Positions 40,376 to 49,554 are shown, counted from the first letter of the stretch. The stretch is 64,000 nucleotides of DNA from Planococcus sp. ISL-110 (GCF_018613575.1 NZ_JAGGPX010000008.1:49618-113617), one strand, 5' to 3'. Numbers and translations are program-made. The notes: generated by a model not told the origin, from the sequence alone.

Positions 40376-42484
40376 ATGAAACCAGTGATAGTCGCTGAAA
40401 AACCGAGTCAGGCCAAAGCCTATGCAGAAGCGTTCAAAACTATTAAACGTGACGGCTATATTGAAGTTGCACCTGATGCGATTTTTCCGCAAGGTGCCTA
40501 TATCACATGGGGCATCGGACACCTTGTGGAATTAAAAGAACCAAAGGCCTATGATCCGAAATGGGGCAGGTGGTCACTGGCTGCGCTGCCGATTTTGCCG
40601 GATACCTACCAGTTCCAGGTGGCGAGAGGCAAGGCACAGCAATTTGGCATCATTAAGAAATTGATTTTTCAAACCGATACGGTCATCAACGCCTGTGACG
40701 TTGACCGGGAAGGGTCCAATATATTCTATAGCATCTATTACCAGACGGGTGCCAAAAACAAGAAGATTCAACGGTTATGGATCAATTCACTAGAAGCCGA
40801 TGAAGTCAGGAAAGGTTTTCAGGAGCTTCGGGACAACCGGCAGGACCTGCTATTGTACCAGGAAGCCAAAGCCCGCCAAATCAGCGATTGGCTGGTTGGC
40901 ATGAACGGATCCCGCTTGTATTCGCTACTGCTTCAGGAAAAAGGCATTCGCGAAGTCTTTGCCATTGGCCGTGTCCAGACGCCGACTGTATTTCTAATCT
41001 ATCAGCGCGAAAAAGAAATTGAAGCGTTTGTTCCGGAGCCTTTTTATGAAATCGAAGGCGTTTTTGACGCGGAAAAAGACCGCTACAAGGGCAAGGCGAA
41101 GCTCCGTGCAAAAGAGTGGAAAGAAGCGGAAGAGCTCTTGGCTAAACATGCCATTGCCGCCAAAGAAGAAGGCATCGTGGCACAGGTCAAGACCACAGAA
41201 AAGCGCACACCGCCGCCACAGCTTCATTCCTTATCAACTTTGCAGGCAGCAGCCAACCGAAAATGGAAATACAGTCCGGCTAAAGTTTTGTCTGTCATGC
41301 AGGGATTGTACGAAAAAAAACTTGTCAGCTACCCAAGAACCGATACCCAGCACATTACGCCGGGCGAGTTCAGTTATTTGGCCGGGCAAGTTGAAAAATA
41401 CCAGCAGCTGATCAACGCGCCGTTCCCGATTTCTTCCAAAGCTCCAAAAAAGCGGTTCGTGGACAGCTCTAAAGTCCAGGAACATTACGCCATCATACCA
41501 ACAAAAACCATACCGACAGCCAGAAAACTGGAGGGGTTGGCAAAAGACGAGCGCAATTTATATGAAGAAGTATTGCGGACAACATTGGCGATGTTCCATA
41601 AAGATTACCGATATGCCGAAACCAAGGTGACGACAGACGTCAAAGGGCTGGCGTTTTTCACAACTGGCAAAACCGAACTTGAAAAAGGCTGGAGAGAGCT
41701 ATTTCCTCCAGCCAAGGAAGTAAAGCAGGAGCCCTCTTTGCCTGAGTTGCGCGAACAGGAACGGGTGAAAAGCAAGATCGACATAAAAGAAAGCATGACA
41801 ATGCCGCCAAAACCCTATACGGAGGGTCAGTTGATCGCCATGATGAAGACCTGTGGGAAGTTTGTCGAAGATGTGGAAGACACCGAGATCCTCAAGGAAA
41901 TTGAAGGGCTTGGAACGGAAGCGACAAGAAGCGGCATTATCGAAACAATCAAACGCCATGGATACATTTCAGTCACCAAAAATATCGTTTCGATTACGGC
42001 AAAGGGGCGAATCCTCTGCCAATCGATCGAAGGAAACTTACTGTCCAGCCCATCGATGACCGCAAAATGGGAGACTTATTTGAAGAAAATCGGCAAAGGT
42101 GAAGGTTCAGCGGAAGTCTTTCTGGCGACCATCGCCAAGTTTATCCAGAAACTGCTCGATGAAGTGCCGGAGCAAATGCAGAGAAACGGCTTGCCGGAAC
42201 AGATGCTGACGCCAGACGGCAAGGACGAAATCGCTCCGTGTCCGCGTTGCAAGACTGGCATGATCGTGTCACGAAGAGGCTCTTACAATTGCACAGAACA
42301 CGCCAACGGCTGCAAGCAATCCTTTCCCGCTACTTTTTTGAAAAAGCGGTTGACGGCCAAGCAGATCGAGTACCTGTGCACAAGAGGGAAGACGCCGATC
42401 ATTAAAGGCTTTGTTTCAAAGAATGGCAAGAAATTCAATGCCAAGCTGGTGCTGCAAGACGGTAAGTTAAAAATGGAGTTTTAA
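40376..42484 (+). CDS. topB: DNA topoisomerase III
   Basis: This is a 702-residue type IA topoisomerase. The N-terminal TOPRIM domain has VIVAEKPSQAKAYAEAF and INACDVDREGSNIFY (acidic metal residues). The active-site tyrosine is in KLVSYPRTDTQHI. A C-terminal Cys motif (CPRCKTGMIVSRRGSYNC) is zinc-ribbon-like. It relaxes or decatenates single-stranded regions during replication and recombination. The length and C-terminal region match Bacillus TopB, not TopA. GAAAGGAAGAAGCGC precedes the ATG. Confidence 0.93.
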   Translation: MKPVIVAEKPSQAKAYAEAFKTIKRDGYIEVAPDAIFPQGAYITWGIGHLVELKEPKAYDPKWGRWSLAALPILPDTYQFQVARGKAQQFGIIKKLIFQTDTVINACDVDREGSNIFYSIYYQTGAKNKKIQRLWINSLEADEVRKGFQELRDNRQDLLLYQEAKARQISDWLVGMNGSRLYSLLLQEKGIREVFAIGRVQTPTVFLIYQREKEIEAFVPEPFYEIEGVFDAEKDRYKGKAKLRAKEWKEAEELLAKHAIAAKEEGIVAQVKTTEKRTPPPQLHSLSTLQAAANRKWKYSPAKVLSVMQGLYEKKLVSYPRTDTQHITPGEFSYLAGQVEKYQQLINAPFPISSKAPKKRFVDSSKVQEHYAIIPTKTIPTARKLEGLAKDERNLYEEVLRTTLAMFHKDYRYAETKVTTDVKGLAFFTTGKTELEKGWRELFPPAKEVKQEPSLPELREQERVKSKIDIKESMTMPPKPYTEGQLIAMMKTCGKFVEDVEDTEILKEIEGLGTEATRSGIIETIKRHGYISVTKNIVSITAKGRILCQSIEGNLLSSPSMTAKWETYLKKIGKGEGSAEVFLATIAKFIQKLLDEVPEQMQRNGLPEQMLTPDGKDEIAPCPRCKTGMIVSRRGSYNCTEHANGCKQSFPATFLKKRLTAKQIEYLCTRGKTPIIKGFVSKNGKKFNAKLVLQDGKLKMEF

Positions 42485-42493
42485 AATTATTGC

Positions 42494-42610
42494 TATATAA
42501 GTTGAACTAATTATTTATAATAGGTACTACTCTGCTGCGGATATTCCGCAAACCAGCTCCGCTTTCGGGCACACAGGAAATAGCACCTGCAGTTTCAGAA
42601 GCTTGATTGG
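42494..42610. repeat. One-ended copy of the TATATAAGTTGAA repeat
   Basis: TATATAAGTTGAA lies at 42494-42506. It is followed by GATATTCCGCAAACCAGCT and CCGCTTTCGGGC near 42540-42570, matching (inverted) the copy ending at 26823. No right-hand inverted end was found; the right border is approximate. Confidence 0.65.
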
Positions 42611-42686
42611 TTGCAATGACCCGTGCCTTTCTTTAATAATGAAAACCGAAGGCAAAGCAAAACATCCAAGCGAAAGGGAGTTTCGT

Positions 42687-43910
42687 ATGAAATATAATTT
42701 TGATGAAATTGTCAACAGAAGAGGCACTTACTCCATGAAATGGGATGGAGGAGAACTGATCAAGCAGTTTGGACTGACGGAAAGATACGATGAAGAAACC
42801 ATTCCGTTATTTACTGCCGATATGGATTTACCGGTTCCCCAACCATTAGTTGAAGCTTTACATAAAACAGTGGACCATCGGATTTACGGGTATTCGGTTT
42901 TTCCGGATGAGTATTTTGATGCTATCCAATCATGGCTGCAAAAACGGCATGGCTGGAAAGTGGAAAAAGAGCAGATTGTCTACAGCCCGGGAACCGTTCA
43001 TGCATTGAATATTGCTGTTAAGGCATTTACAAATTTGGAAGAAGGCATTATCATCCAACGTCCAGTTTATCCTCCTTTCACTTCAGTGATTGAAGGAAAT
43101 GGCCGGAAAGTAGTGAATAACGCGCTGAAAATAGATGACGTTGGCTATTACTCAATCGATTTCGAGGATTTTGAAGCGAAAGCAAAAGATGACAATACGA
43201 CAATGTTCATCTTGTGCAATCCGCATAATCCGACAGGGAGAGTTTTCAACGAAGAAGAGCTGAAAAAAATGGCTGCTATCTGCCATGAGAACAATGTATT
43301 GATTGTAGCCGATGAAATTCATGGAGATTTGCTTCGCCGCGGAAAGCATTTTATTCCGATGGCCAAAGCAGCCAATCAGATCGATCACATCATTACCTGC
43401 ACAGCCATCAACAAAACCTTCAATGTTGCGGGGTTGCATTGTACCAATGTCATCATCACAGACGAAGAGCTGCGGACCAAGTTCGCCACAGAAATGGGCA
43501 TGCAATTAGCATCTCCATTTGCCATTGCGGCTTTGATTGCGGTCTATAACGAAGGCGAAGACTGGCTGGAACAGCTGACCGATTATGTTGATGGAACAAT
43601 GGTTTACATCAAAGAGTTTTTGGCTGAAAATATGCCTGAAGTGAAGGTATCCATTCCTGAAGGGACGTATATCATGTGGCTGGATTTTAGTGGCTACGGG
43701 ATATCAGCAAAAGATATTCATGACCGCATATACAATAAAGCGAATGTCTTGCTGGAGGACGGTAGTATGTTCGGCGAAGAAGGGGAGTTCTACCAACGGA
43801 TCTGTACACCTTCTCCGCGTCCGCTCATTCAGGAGGCAATGGAAAGAATAGCTGCTGAATTTGAAGATATCTCCCAAAAGCAGTTGGTGGAAAAATCGGA
43901 CAATCAATAA
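42687..43910 (+). CDS. MalY/PatB family PLP-dependent aminotransferase / cystathionine beta-lyase
   Basis: This 407-residue protein begins with the MalY/PatB opening (FDEIVNRRGTYSMKWDGG). It has LFTADMDLPVPQPLVEAL, the PLP region CNPHNPTGRVF, VADEIHGDLL and the PLP lysine in TCTAINKTFNVAGLHCTN. The family cleaves C-S bonds (cystathionine beta-lyase activity), making homocysteine or H2S. ATG 42687 has GAAAGGGAGTTTCGT upstream. It is monocistronic by position and slightly longer than most PatB proteins. Confidence 0.87.
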   Translation: MKYNFDEIVNRRGTYSMKWDGGELIKQFGLTERYDEETIPLFTADMDLPVPQPLVEALHKTVDHRIYGYSVFPDEYFDAIQSWLQKRHGWKVEKEQIVYSPGTVHALNIAVKAFTNLEEGIIIQRPVYPPFTSVIEGNGRKVVNNALKIDDVGYYSIDFEDFEAKAKDDNTTMFILCNPHNPTGRVFNEEELKKMAAICHENNVLIVADEIHGDLLRRGKHFIPMAKAANQIDHIITCTAINKTFNVAGLHCTNVIITDEELRTKFATEMGMQLASPFAIAALIAVYNEGEDWLEQLTDYVDGTMVYIKEFLAENMPEVKVSIPEGTYIMWLDFSGYGISAKDIHDRIYNKANVLLEDGSMFGEEGEFYQRICTPSPRPLIQEAMERIAAEFEDISQKQLVEKSDNQ

Positions 43911-44108
43911 GTTATCTGAAATAGCTCGCAGTTTAATTTTTATAAGTTCTTTACCTTCAGTTTGAGGTTTAGTATAATATAAGGACTTGGAAAACAGTAG
44001 CGTTTCCGACTTGGTATAAAATTCCATTCATCGATTATGAACGATGTCCATATGACATTTAATTTTATATCTTGGTTAAATATTTCAGACAATAGAGCTG
44101 ATATAAAA

Positions 44109-44155
44109 GCCGAAAAGAATGCCTTGAACAGAGGCGTTTCTTTTCGGCTTTTTCT
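44109..44155 (+). terminator. Hairpin with U-tract upstream of a small gene
   Basis: AGCCGAAAAGAA-GCCT pairs with AGGC-TTTCTTTTCGGCT with small bulges, then TTTTC. It could end the transcript from the MalY-type gene (43911-44108 holds nothing else recognisable) or act as an attenuator for the next small gene, whose ribosome site starts 12 bases later. Confidence 0.7.
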
Positions 44156-44185
44156 ATTTCTGAAAAAGAAGGGAAGCGATTTTTT

Positions 44186-44377
44186 ATGTATTACTTCGTG
44201 GATCACAAGAAAAAGAAGATTCATCAACGGCAATTTGCAGGAGACCGGTGCGGATTTGTAGAAACGCCTGTGGAAAAAAGAGAATTTACTGATCGTGCTG
44301 ACTATATCGAACAGCTGGAGGAAAAGGATTCGTATGAATTTTGTCCCCATTGCCAACAGGTTCAAATCATTAGCTAG
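44186..44377 (+). CDS. Small hypothetical protein with C-terminal CxxC
   Basis: This 63-residue protein is hydrophilic and charged. It ends with a CPHCQQV motif that with Cys22 might bind zinc or act as a thiol. AGAAGGGAAGCG lies about nine bases before the ATG, supporting translation. I do not recognise the family. It sits alone between a hairpin and a possible terminator. Confidence 0.6.
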   Translation: MYYFVDHKKKKIHQRQFAGDRCGFVETPVEKREFTDRADYIEQLEEKDSYEFCPHCQQVQIIS

Positions 44378-44477
44378 AAAAGCTTTTGCCTAACATTTAA
44401 TGCGAAGGAATGAACGGTTAAGCTCTATACAAAAAAACAGAGACAGCTCAAATTACTTGAGTCTGTCCCTGGTCCGA

Positions 44478-44508
44478 GAAGTCAGCTGAGAGCTGGCTTC
44501 TTTTTGTT
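44478..44508 (+). terminator. Probable terminator after the small CxxC gene
   Basis: GAAGTCAGC pairs with GCTGGCTTC around TGAGA (one wobble), then TTTTTGTT. It overlaps the end of the convergent DUF2294 gene. A second stem (AGACAG...CTGTCC) lies just upstream. Confidence 0.7.
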
Positions 44509-45202
44509 ATTTAGCGATTCCCAGCAGCACGACAATATAACCTTTGTCCGTGATGAAGTTCCAGTCAAGAAAGACTTCCATAATTGGCTGCTTCAAAATG
44601 GCTTCAATGCGTGTCTGCAATAATAATCTGCGTTCCAAAGGACGCTTGACCAATTTCAATTCTTCAATAAAGCCTCCACGGATCAGCTCTTTTTCGATTT
44701 CGACAAAAATTCCCGACCGTTCGATCAATAGTGTGCGGTTGTTTAACCAGTACAACTCAGTCGATTCGGGTGTTTTTTGAGCTTTTCGGCTGGCCTCGTT
44801 CACTTCATTACGAACGCTCTCCACTTCAATGTCCGAGTCCCATTCAAACTCTTCGGCTGGCGACTTGTCAGCCATGACAGCCAAAATCATGCCTGTCTGA
44901 TCGTCTAAGTTCCAGTCTGCGTAGACATTTTCGACTTCCAGTTTTCCGATTTTCCATAAATCCAATTTGATATCCGAGGCCAACTGATTCATCAGCAGGT
45001 CCCGCGTCTCCAGAACTCTTCGGTATTCCTGCTGTCTCAGCAGGATTTTTTCAGTAGGAGCCAAAAATCCGCGAAGATGGATGGAGATAAAAGGCGGTTT
45101 CACTGTGACGAATACCGATGTAGGGCCTTTTCCAAAATGGTCGCGCAATAAAGTGGAAATATAGCTGCCGACTTTAGTGTGTATTGTTTTTTCATTAGAC
45201 AT
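44507..45202 (-). CDS. DUF2294 / MpsC-like protein with two repeats
   Basis: This 231-residue soluble protein contains two copies of the DUF2294 unit. The first is residues ~5-115, with VGSYISTLLRDHFGKGPTSVFVTVKPPFISIHLRGFLAPTE. The second is ~150-231 and degenerate. Pfam later renamed this family MpsC after a proposed bicarbonate or sodium-linked membrane-potential system; I recall this rather than derive it. No MpsA/MpsB-type gene is in the window. A minus-strand AAAAGGAGACCTAATC precedes the ATG. It is alone on its strand. Confidence 0.75.
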   Translation of the reverse strand: MSNEKTIHTKVGSYISTLLRDHFGKGPTSVFVTVKPPFISIHLRGFLAPTEKILLRQQEYRRVLETRDLLMNQLASDIKLDLWKIGKLEVENVYADWNLDDQTGMILAVMADKSPAEEFEWDSDIEVESVRNEVNEASRKAQKTPESTELYWLNNRTLLIERSGIFVEIEKELIRGGFIEELKLVKRPLERRLLLQTRIEAILKQPIMEVFLDWNFITDKGYIVVLLGIAK

Positions 45203-45601
45203 GATTAGGTCTCCTTTTAGTCATAGCTGCGGTCAATTTGGACTGCCAGCTTACAATGGTGCATATCCCTTTGCGCTCCATTTACTTAGTGGAGAAAGAT
45301 CACCCAATCCTGCAACCAGAGAATAGCTTCAGTAAAAGACATCCAGCTTAATGGGCTTAATTATAAGGGGTTTTCGCTATTATATAAAGAAATGAACAAA
45401 AGATATTGAGGTTTTGATATTTGATTTATTTAGCAACAATAAGAAATGTGTGTAAAAAGAAGTAGTCCAATGGAATTAGACTGCAGGTTTTTCCTGCTGT
45501 TTTTTGTTTTGTACCGGTACAATAAGGGTATTATTTGGAAAAAAACTGCAATGGACTTGATTCGTCTTAAAACAGCCCATCCAACGCGAGAGGAGTATTC
45601 C
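45203..45601. other. Gene-free interval with a terminator-like hairpin
   Basis: No credible gene was found in these 399 bases. A hairpin at about 45480-45500 (GCAGG-TTTTT-CCTGC) followed by TGTTTTTTGTTTTG looks like an intrinsic terminator on the plus strand. With no gene upstream, it could end a small RNA or be a leader attenuator for the DUF2243 gene. A TATATAAAG box near 45382 could be a promoter element. Confidence 0.4.
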
Positions 45602-46108
45602 ATGCCTTCACATACGGTCAAAACTACTGACTATACAAAAGAAAGAAACCGGAGAGTCCATGCCAAAAGGAATGTCTGGTCAGGACTCTTATTTGGAATC
45701 GGCTTAGTGGCTTTCATAGATGAAGCGGTATTTCATCAACTGCTGCATTGGCATCATTTCTATGATAGGTCTACAACGGACGCCGGATTGGTTTCAGATG
45801 GTTTTTTTCATGCCTTCAGCTGGTTTGCGACCGTAGCTTCTTTGTTTCTTTTGGCCGACCTTCAGCGGCGCAAAGCCTGGTGGCCGAAGCGATGGTCAGG
45901 CGGCGTGCTGCTTGGCGCTGGAGCTTTTCAGCTTTACGACGGCGTCGTTTACCATAAACTATTGGCGCTTCATCAAATCCGTTACGGAGTGGATTTGCTG
46001 CCATACGATCTTACCTGGAATATAACAGCAGTGATTTTGCTGTTGATTGGCCAGATTCTGCTTTGGCAAACCCCGAACATACCAAAGCCCAATGGCCATC
46101 GGGAGTAA
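45602..46108 (+). CDS. DUF2243 domain membrane protein
   Basis: This is a 168-residue protein with four membrane helices and many conserved histidines on the membrane face. Examples are FIDEAVFHQLLHWHHFYD in helix 1/loop 1 and FQLYDGVVYHKLLALHQIRYG in helix 3. The pattern suggests metal or haem binding, and family members often lie near cytochrome oxidase genes, though none is seen here. GAGAGGAGTATTC precedes ATG 45602. Function is unknown. Confidence 0.83.
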   Translation: MPSHTVKTTDYTKERNRRVHAKRNVWSGLLFGIGLVAFIDEAVFHQLLHWHHFYDRSTTDAGLVSDGFFHAFSWFATVASLFLLADLQRRKAWWPKRWSGGVLLGAGAFQLYDGVVYHKLLALHQIRYGVDLLPYDLTWNITAVILLLIGQILLWQTPNIPKPNGHRE

Positions 46109-46181
46109 ACCATCAGTTCACCAGATCATCTATAATAGGAGGTGCGCTCCACACTGGGCAAAGCCGAGTGGAATGCATATT

Positions 46182-46766
46182 TCATTTTTCATACTTGCCT
46201 TTTAATGGCACAAACAATACTTCATTCAATAGGGTGCTGTGCATCTTGCCCGTATCGTCTTTTTCAATCAATCGTAATTCCTGGCTGAAGGAACTGCCAA
46301 CGGGAATGACCATCTTTCCGCCTCTATTCAATTGCTCAAGCAACTCTTTTGGCACTTCAGAAGCAGCGGCCGTGACCATGATCCGATCAAAGGGAGCTTG
46401 CTTTTCCCATCCCTCACTTCCATCACCCAACTTAAAATGGATGTTGTGGAATTCTAATTGGTCCAGCCGTTCTTTTGCGCGCTTCTGCAATTCTTCAATC
46501 CGCTCGATAGTGTAGACAGACCCAGAAAATGCCGCAAGCAAAGCGGTTTGAAAACCTGAGCCGGTCCCGAGTTCCAACACTTTCTGCCCGGGCTGAAGAT
46601 CGAGTGCCAGTGTCATTTCGAGAACCAGAGATGGCTGTGAAATGGTTTGTTCAAATCCAATAGGCAGGGCTTGGTCGAATGTGGCCAGGTCTTTGTTGGA
46701 GTCCATGAAAAATCTGCGGTCCATCTGTTTAAAGTAGGAAATGATTTCTTTTCTTTGGCTCTTCAT
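46182..46766 (-). CDS. Protein-L-isoaspartate O-methyltransferase-like protein
   Basis: This is a 194-residue SAM-dependent methyltransferase of the PCMT type. Motif I is VLELGTGSGFQTALLAAFSG, followed by YTIERIEELQKRA, GDGSEGWEKQAPFDRIMVTAAA and GGKMVIPVGS. The N-terminal segment (RRFFM...QALPIGFEQTISQPSLVLEM) matches the substrate-recognition part of PCMT. It may repair isoaspartyl damage; it is slightly shorter than E. coli Pcm. AGAGGTG precedes ATG 46766. Confidence 0.85.
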   Translation of the reverse strand: MKSQRKEIISYFKQMDRRFFMDSNKDLATFDQALPIGFEQTISQPSLVLEMTLALDLQPGQKVLELGTGSGFQTALLAAFSGSVYTIERIEELQKRAKERLDQLEFHNIHFKLGDGSEGWEKQAPFDRIMVTAAASEVPKELLEQLNRGGKMVIPVGSSFSQELRLIEKDDTGKMHSTLLNEVLFVPLKGKYEK

Positions 46767-46918
46767 TTTATACACCTCTTTCTTTTAGAGTAGTTTGCCA
46801 AACGACAGAACTGAGCCATGCATTTTCCGTGGAGTCTTGTTACATTAATTTTAAGGAAATAACAGCAAACTGTATAGTAATTGCTACGGAATTTAGGGAG
46901 AAAGAAGAAAGGGTGATG

Positions 46919-47602
46919 ATGGTGGATTTTCAGCAGATGGCCATTGATGAAATTGAAGAAGGCCTGCATCAAAATGATGGCCGATTGGAACTTGCCACTT
47001 TTGGAATGGGGTGCTTCTGGGGACCTGAGGCGCGCTTCGGCGGCATGCCGGGAGTAGTCAGAACCTGTGTCGGTTTCGCGGGTGGAAAAGAGCCAGCCCC
47101 CACATACAGGGAGATGGCTGACCATACAGAAACAATCCAAATCCAATTCGATCCATTGGTGATCAGTTATGCGGATGTGCTTCGGGAATTTTGGCAGAAT
47201 CATTACCCGAACCGCGGTAATTATAAAGGGAGACAGTATATTTCTTTATTGCATTATCATACAGACCAGCAGCGCCAGACGATTGAGGCCATCCAAAAAG
47301 AAATGGAAGCGCAATTGGGTGAGGCCATCGAAACGGAAATTTCGCCCTTCAGCGAGTTTACTCTAGCCGAAGAACGCCACCAAAAATACTATTTGAAAAG
47401 ATATCCGAAAGCATTGGAGCAGTTGTCAGGACTTTATCCGGAAAAAGAAATGCTGGTGGGCTCGACTTTCGCTGCACGATTAAACGGATTTGTGAAAGGC
47501 TACGGGACGAAAGACAGTTTGCGGGAAGAAATAGCACAATGGAGCATAGGAGAAATAGAAAAGGACTTTTTGACTAAGCTCTTTTCAAAAATGAAGTGGT
47601 AA
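46919..47602 (+). CDS. msrA: Peptide-methionine (S)-S-oxide reductase MsrA
   Basis: This is a 227-residue MsrA-like protein. The catalytic motif is GMGCFWGPEARFGGMPGVVRT with the active Cys in GCFWG; YRE-MADHTETIQIQFDP and FWQNHYP are other conserved segments. ATG 46919 (or 46916) follows AAAGGG. The C-terminal extension (GSTFAARLNGFVKGYGTKDSL onward) is longer than in short MsrA but lacks an MsrB domain. It repairs oxidised methionine. Confidence 0.88.
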   Translation: MVDFQQMAIDEIEEGLHQNDGRLELATFGMGCFWGPEARFGGMPGVVRTCVGFAGGKEPAPTYREMADHTETIQIQFDPLVISYADVLREFWQNHYPNRGNYKGRQYISLLHYHTDQQRQTIEAIQKEMEAQLGEAIETEISPFSEFTLAEERHQKYYLKRYPKALEQLSGLYPEKEMLVGSTFAARLNGFVKGYGTKDSLREEIAQWSIGEIEKDFLTKLFSKMKW

Positions 47603-47654
47603 AAACATAGAAAAGCTTTGCTTCAGGTAAGCCTAAAGAGTCAGGAGGAATATC

Positions 47655-48350
47655 ATGGATTTACTTCCGACAGACCATGTGGAGATTGTCATCCGTCTGC
47701 TGGCAGCCGCTTTTTTAAGCGGCCTGATCGGCATTGAAAGAGAAGCGAAAGGCCAGCCGGCAGGCCTTCGAACGCATTTGCTGGTCGGAATAGGGTCGTG
47801 CCTGATGATGATTTTATCGATAACCGGTTTTGATTCCTTTATCAATAGCGAGAACAGCACCATCCGCTACGATCCGGCACGTATTCCTTCTTATGTTATC
47901 AGTGGCATCGGTTTTTTAGGCGCGGGGACAATCATTGTCCAACGCGGCTCTGTTAGGGGACTGACAACAGCGGCTTCAGTGTGGGTTGCAGCCGGCTTAG
48001 GATTGACTATTGGGGCCGGGATGTATTTTTCTGCGTTTTTGACAACCGCCATTGTTTTATTGACGCTTTATAGATTGTACGAGATTGAGAACAAATTTTT
48101 CAAAAGTCGCCTGCAGAAAAATGTGGCTGTAACTGCCGAAGACCGGGAAACCCTGTTTTCTGAGCTGGTTGCTGTATTTGAAGAATTCCAAATGAACATT
48201 CATGAATTTGGGATCGAAAATGCTGTATCCTATGGCGATAAAAGTTTTTCGACCTTTAATTTTGTCGTCAGTGAGGGTGAAATCAACAATGAAATTAAGG
48301 TGGCCCAAAAATTGCAGTCCATTGAAGGGGGAACGAAAGTCATCATGTGA
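47655..48350 (+). CDS. MgtC/SapB family membrane protein
   Basis: This is a 231-residue protein. The N-terminal ~150 residues hold four to five helices with the family motif LSGLIGIEREAKGQPAGLRTHLLVGIGSCLMM. GIGFLGAGTIIVQRGSVRGLTTAASVWVAAGLGL follows. The C-terminal ~80 residues form a soluble ACT-like domain. MgtC proteins are linked to low-magnesium growth and modulation of ATP synthase or K+ transport. CAGGAGGAATATC precedes the ATG. Confidence 0.9.
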   Translation: MDLLPTDHVEIVIRLLAAAFLSGLIGIEREAKGQPAGLRTHLLVGIGSCLMMILSITGFDSFINSENSTIRYDPARIPSYVISGIGFLGAGTIIVQRGSVRGLTTAASVWVAAGLGLTIGAGMYFSAFLTTAIVLLTLYRLYEIENKFFKSRLQKNVAVTAEDRETLFSELVAVFEEFQMNIHEFGIENAVSYGDKSFSTFNFVVSEGEINNEIKVAQKLQSIEGGTKVIM

Positions 48351-48358
48351 AGAACGGA

Positions 48359-48396
48359 CAAAACACCGAATGAGCACCACATTCGGTGTTTTTGCC
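48359..48396 (+). terminator. Terminator after mgtC-like gene
   Basis: AAACACCGAATG and CATTCGGTGTTT form a stem around AGCACCA, followed by TTGCC; the U-run is short. Confidence 0.75.
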
Positions 48397-48481
48397 TTTC
48401 GCAATAAAGGAAATAGGAGTGAATGCATAGAACATAGTCTAGTAAGATGTTTTCGGGAGAAATAAAAAGAGGTGATGTCTA

Positions 48482-48676
48482 ATGGATCAAACAACGCTGG
48501 TTTTGGCTTTGCTGCCGATTCTCATCATTCAACTTGCATTGATGATTTTCGCTTTGGTGGACTTGATAAAAAACCCCAATCCCAATGGTCCCAAATGGAT
48601 GTGGGGCATACTCATTGTCGTCGTCAACATCATCGGGCCCATTCTATACTTCGTTATCGGGAGGAGAAACTATTGA
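48482..48676 (+). CDS. Small PLD-N-terminal-domain membrane protein
   Basis: This 64-residue protein has two membrane helices separated by the motif LVDLIKNPNPNGPKWMWGILI. This corresponds to the PLDc_N domain found at the N-terminus of cardiolipin synthases and as stand-alone short proteins. AAAGAGGTGATGTCTA precedes ATG 48482. Its stop codon overlaps the TTG start of the ABC ATPase (TTGA), so it is cotranslated with the exporter and may be an accessory subunit, as seen in bacteriocin-type ABC operons. Confidence 0.82.
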   Translation: MDQTTLVLALLPILIIQLALMIFALVDLIKNPNPNGPKWMWGILIVVVNIIGPILYFVIGRRNY

Positions 48677-49554
48677 GCATAGTCGAAGTGGAAAGACTGA
48701 CGAAACGCTATGGACAGGAAAATGCCGTGGAGGAGCTTTCATTTGTCTTGGAAAAAGGTACTGCAACGGCTTTAATTGGCCCCAATGGAGCGGGAAAAAC
48801 GACAAGCTTGTCGATGCTGGCTGATTTATTGTCTCCATCGAGCGGTACGATTACCATGGCTGAAGGGCTGACCATCGGTTTTCTTCCTCAGCATCCGCAA
48901 TATTTTCCTTGGCTGACTGCGCTTGAATTTACGGAGATGGCTGCGAGACTTAGCGGCATCGAATCTAAAAAAGCGAAGCTGCAGTCAACACGCACCTTGG
49001 AATTCGTGGGACTTGAGGCTGCTGTGAATAAAAAAATCGGTGCTTTTTCAGGGGGAATGAAGCAACGTCTAGGCCTTGCACAGGCAATTGTCCATCAGCC
49101 AAAACTTCTGTTGCTGGACGAACCGATTTCAGCATTGGATCCGACCGGCCGCAGAGAAATCATGAATTTGCTGAAAACGCTGCAGCAGGATACAACCATC
49201 CTATACTCCACTCATATTTTAAATGACGCGGAAGAAATGACTGACCAGCTGTTATTTATGAAAGAGGGGCGTTTGATTGAACAGGGATCTTTGAATGATG
49301 TCAAGAATCGGCATGCTGCTCCACAGATCCGAATACGGTTTCCGGACCATAACCAAGCGGCAGAGTTTATTGGGAAACTGTCATGGGAGCATAAAATTAA
49401 AGGAGATACAGTATTTCTCCCTGTTTATAAAAACGGACCAAGCATGCAACAGGTTCTTCAAATCCTGGCCTCTGAAAAACAAGACATCCTTGGGATCGAT
49501 TTTCAAACAGCATCTCTGGAAGAAATTTTTCTGAAGGTGGTTGCTGCCAAATGA
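48673..49554 (+). CDS. ABC exporter ATP-binding protein
   Basis: This is a 293-residue ATPase of the ABC-2 export type. Walker A (GPNGAGKTT), the signature (FSGGMKQRL), Walker B (LLLLDEPISALDP) and the H-loop (YSTHIL) are intact. The C-terminal ~75 residues resemble the regulatory domain of drug or bacteriocin exporters. Start TTG 48673 has GGGAGGAG upstream and overlaps the previous stop. The longer frame opening at 48472 covers the PLDc_N gene in another frame and is not used. It overlaps the permease by four bases. Confidence 0.88.
   Translation: MSIVEVERLTKRYGQENAVEELSFVLEKGTATALIGPNGAGKTTSLSMLADLLSPSSGTITMAEGLTIGFLPQHPQYFPWLTALEFTEMAARLSGIESKKAKLQSTRTLEFVGLEAAVNKKIGAFSGGMKQRLGLAQAIVHQPKLLLLDEPISALDPTGRREIMNLLKTLQQDTTILYSTHILNDAEEMTDQLLFMKEGRLIEQGSLNDVKNRHAAPQIRIRFPDHNQAAEFIGKLSWEHKIKGDTVFLPVYKNGPSMQQVLQILASEKQDILGIDFQTASLEEIFLKVVAAK

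Noticed and set aside
46063..46515. 150-codon plus-strand frame opposite the Pcm-like gene
   Set aside because: The minus strand encodes recognisable methyltransferase motifs; the plus frame has none.
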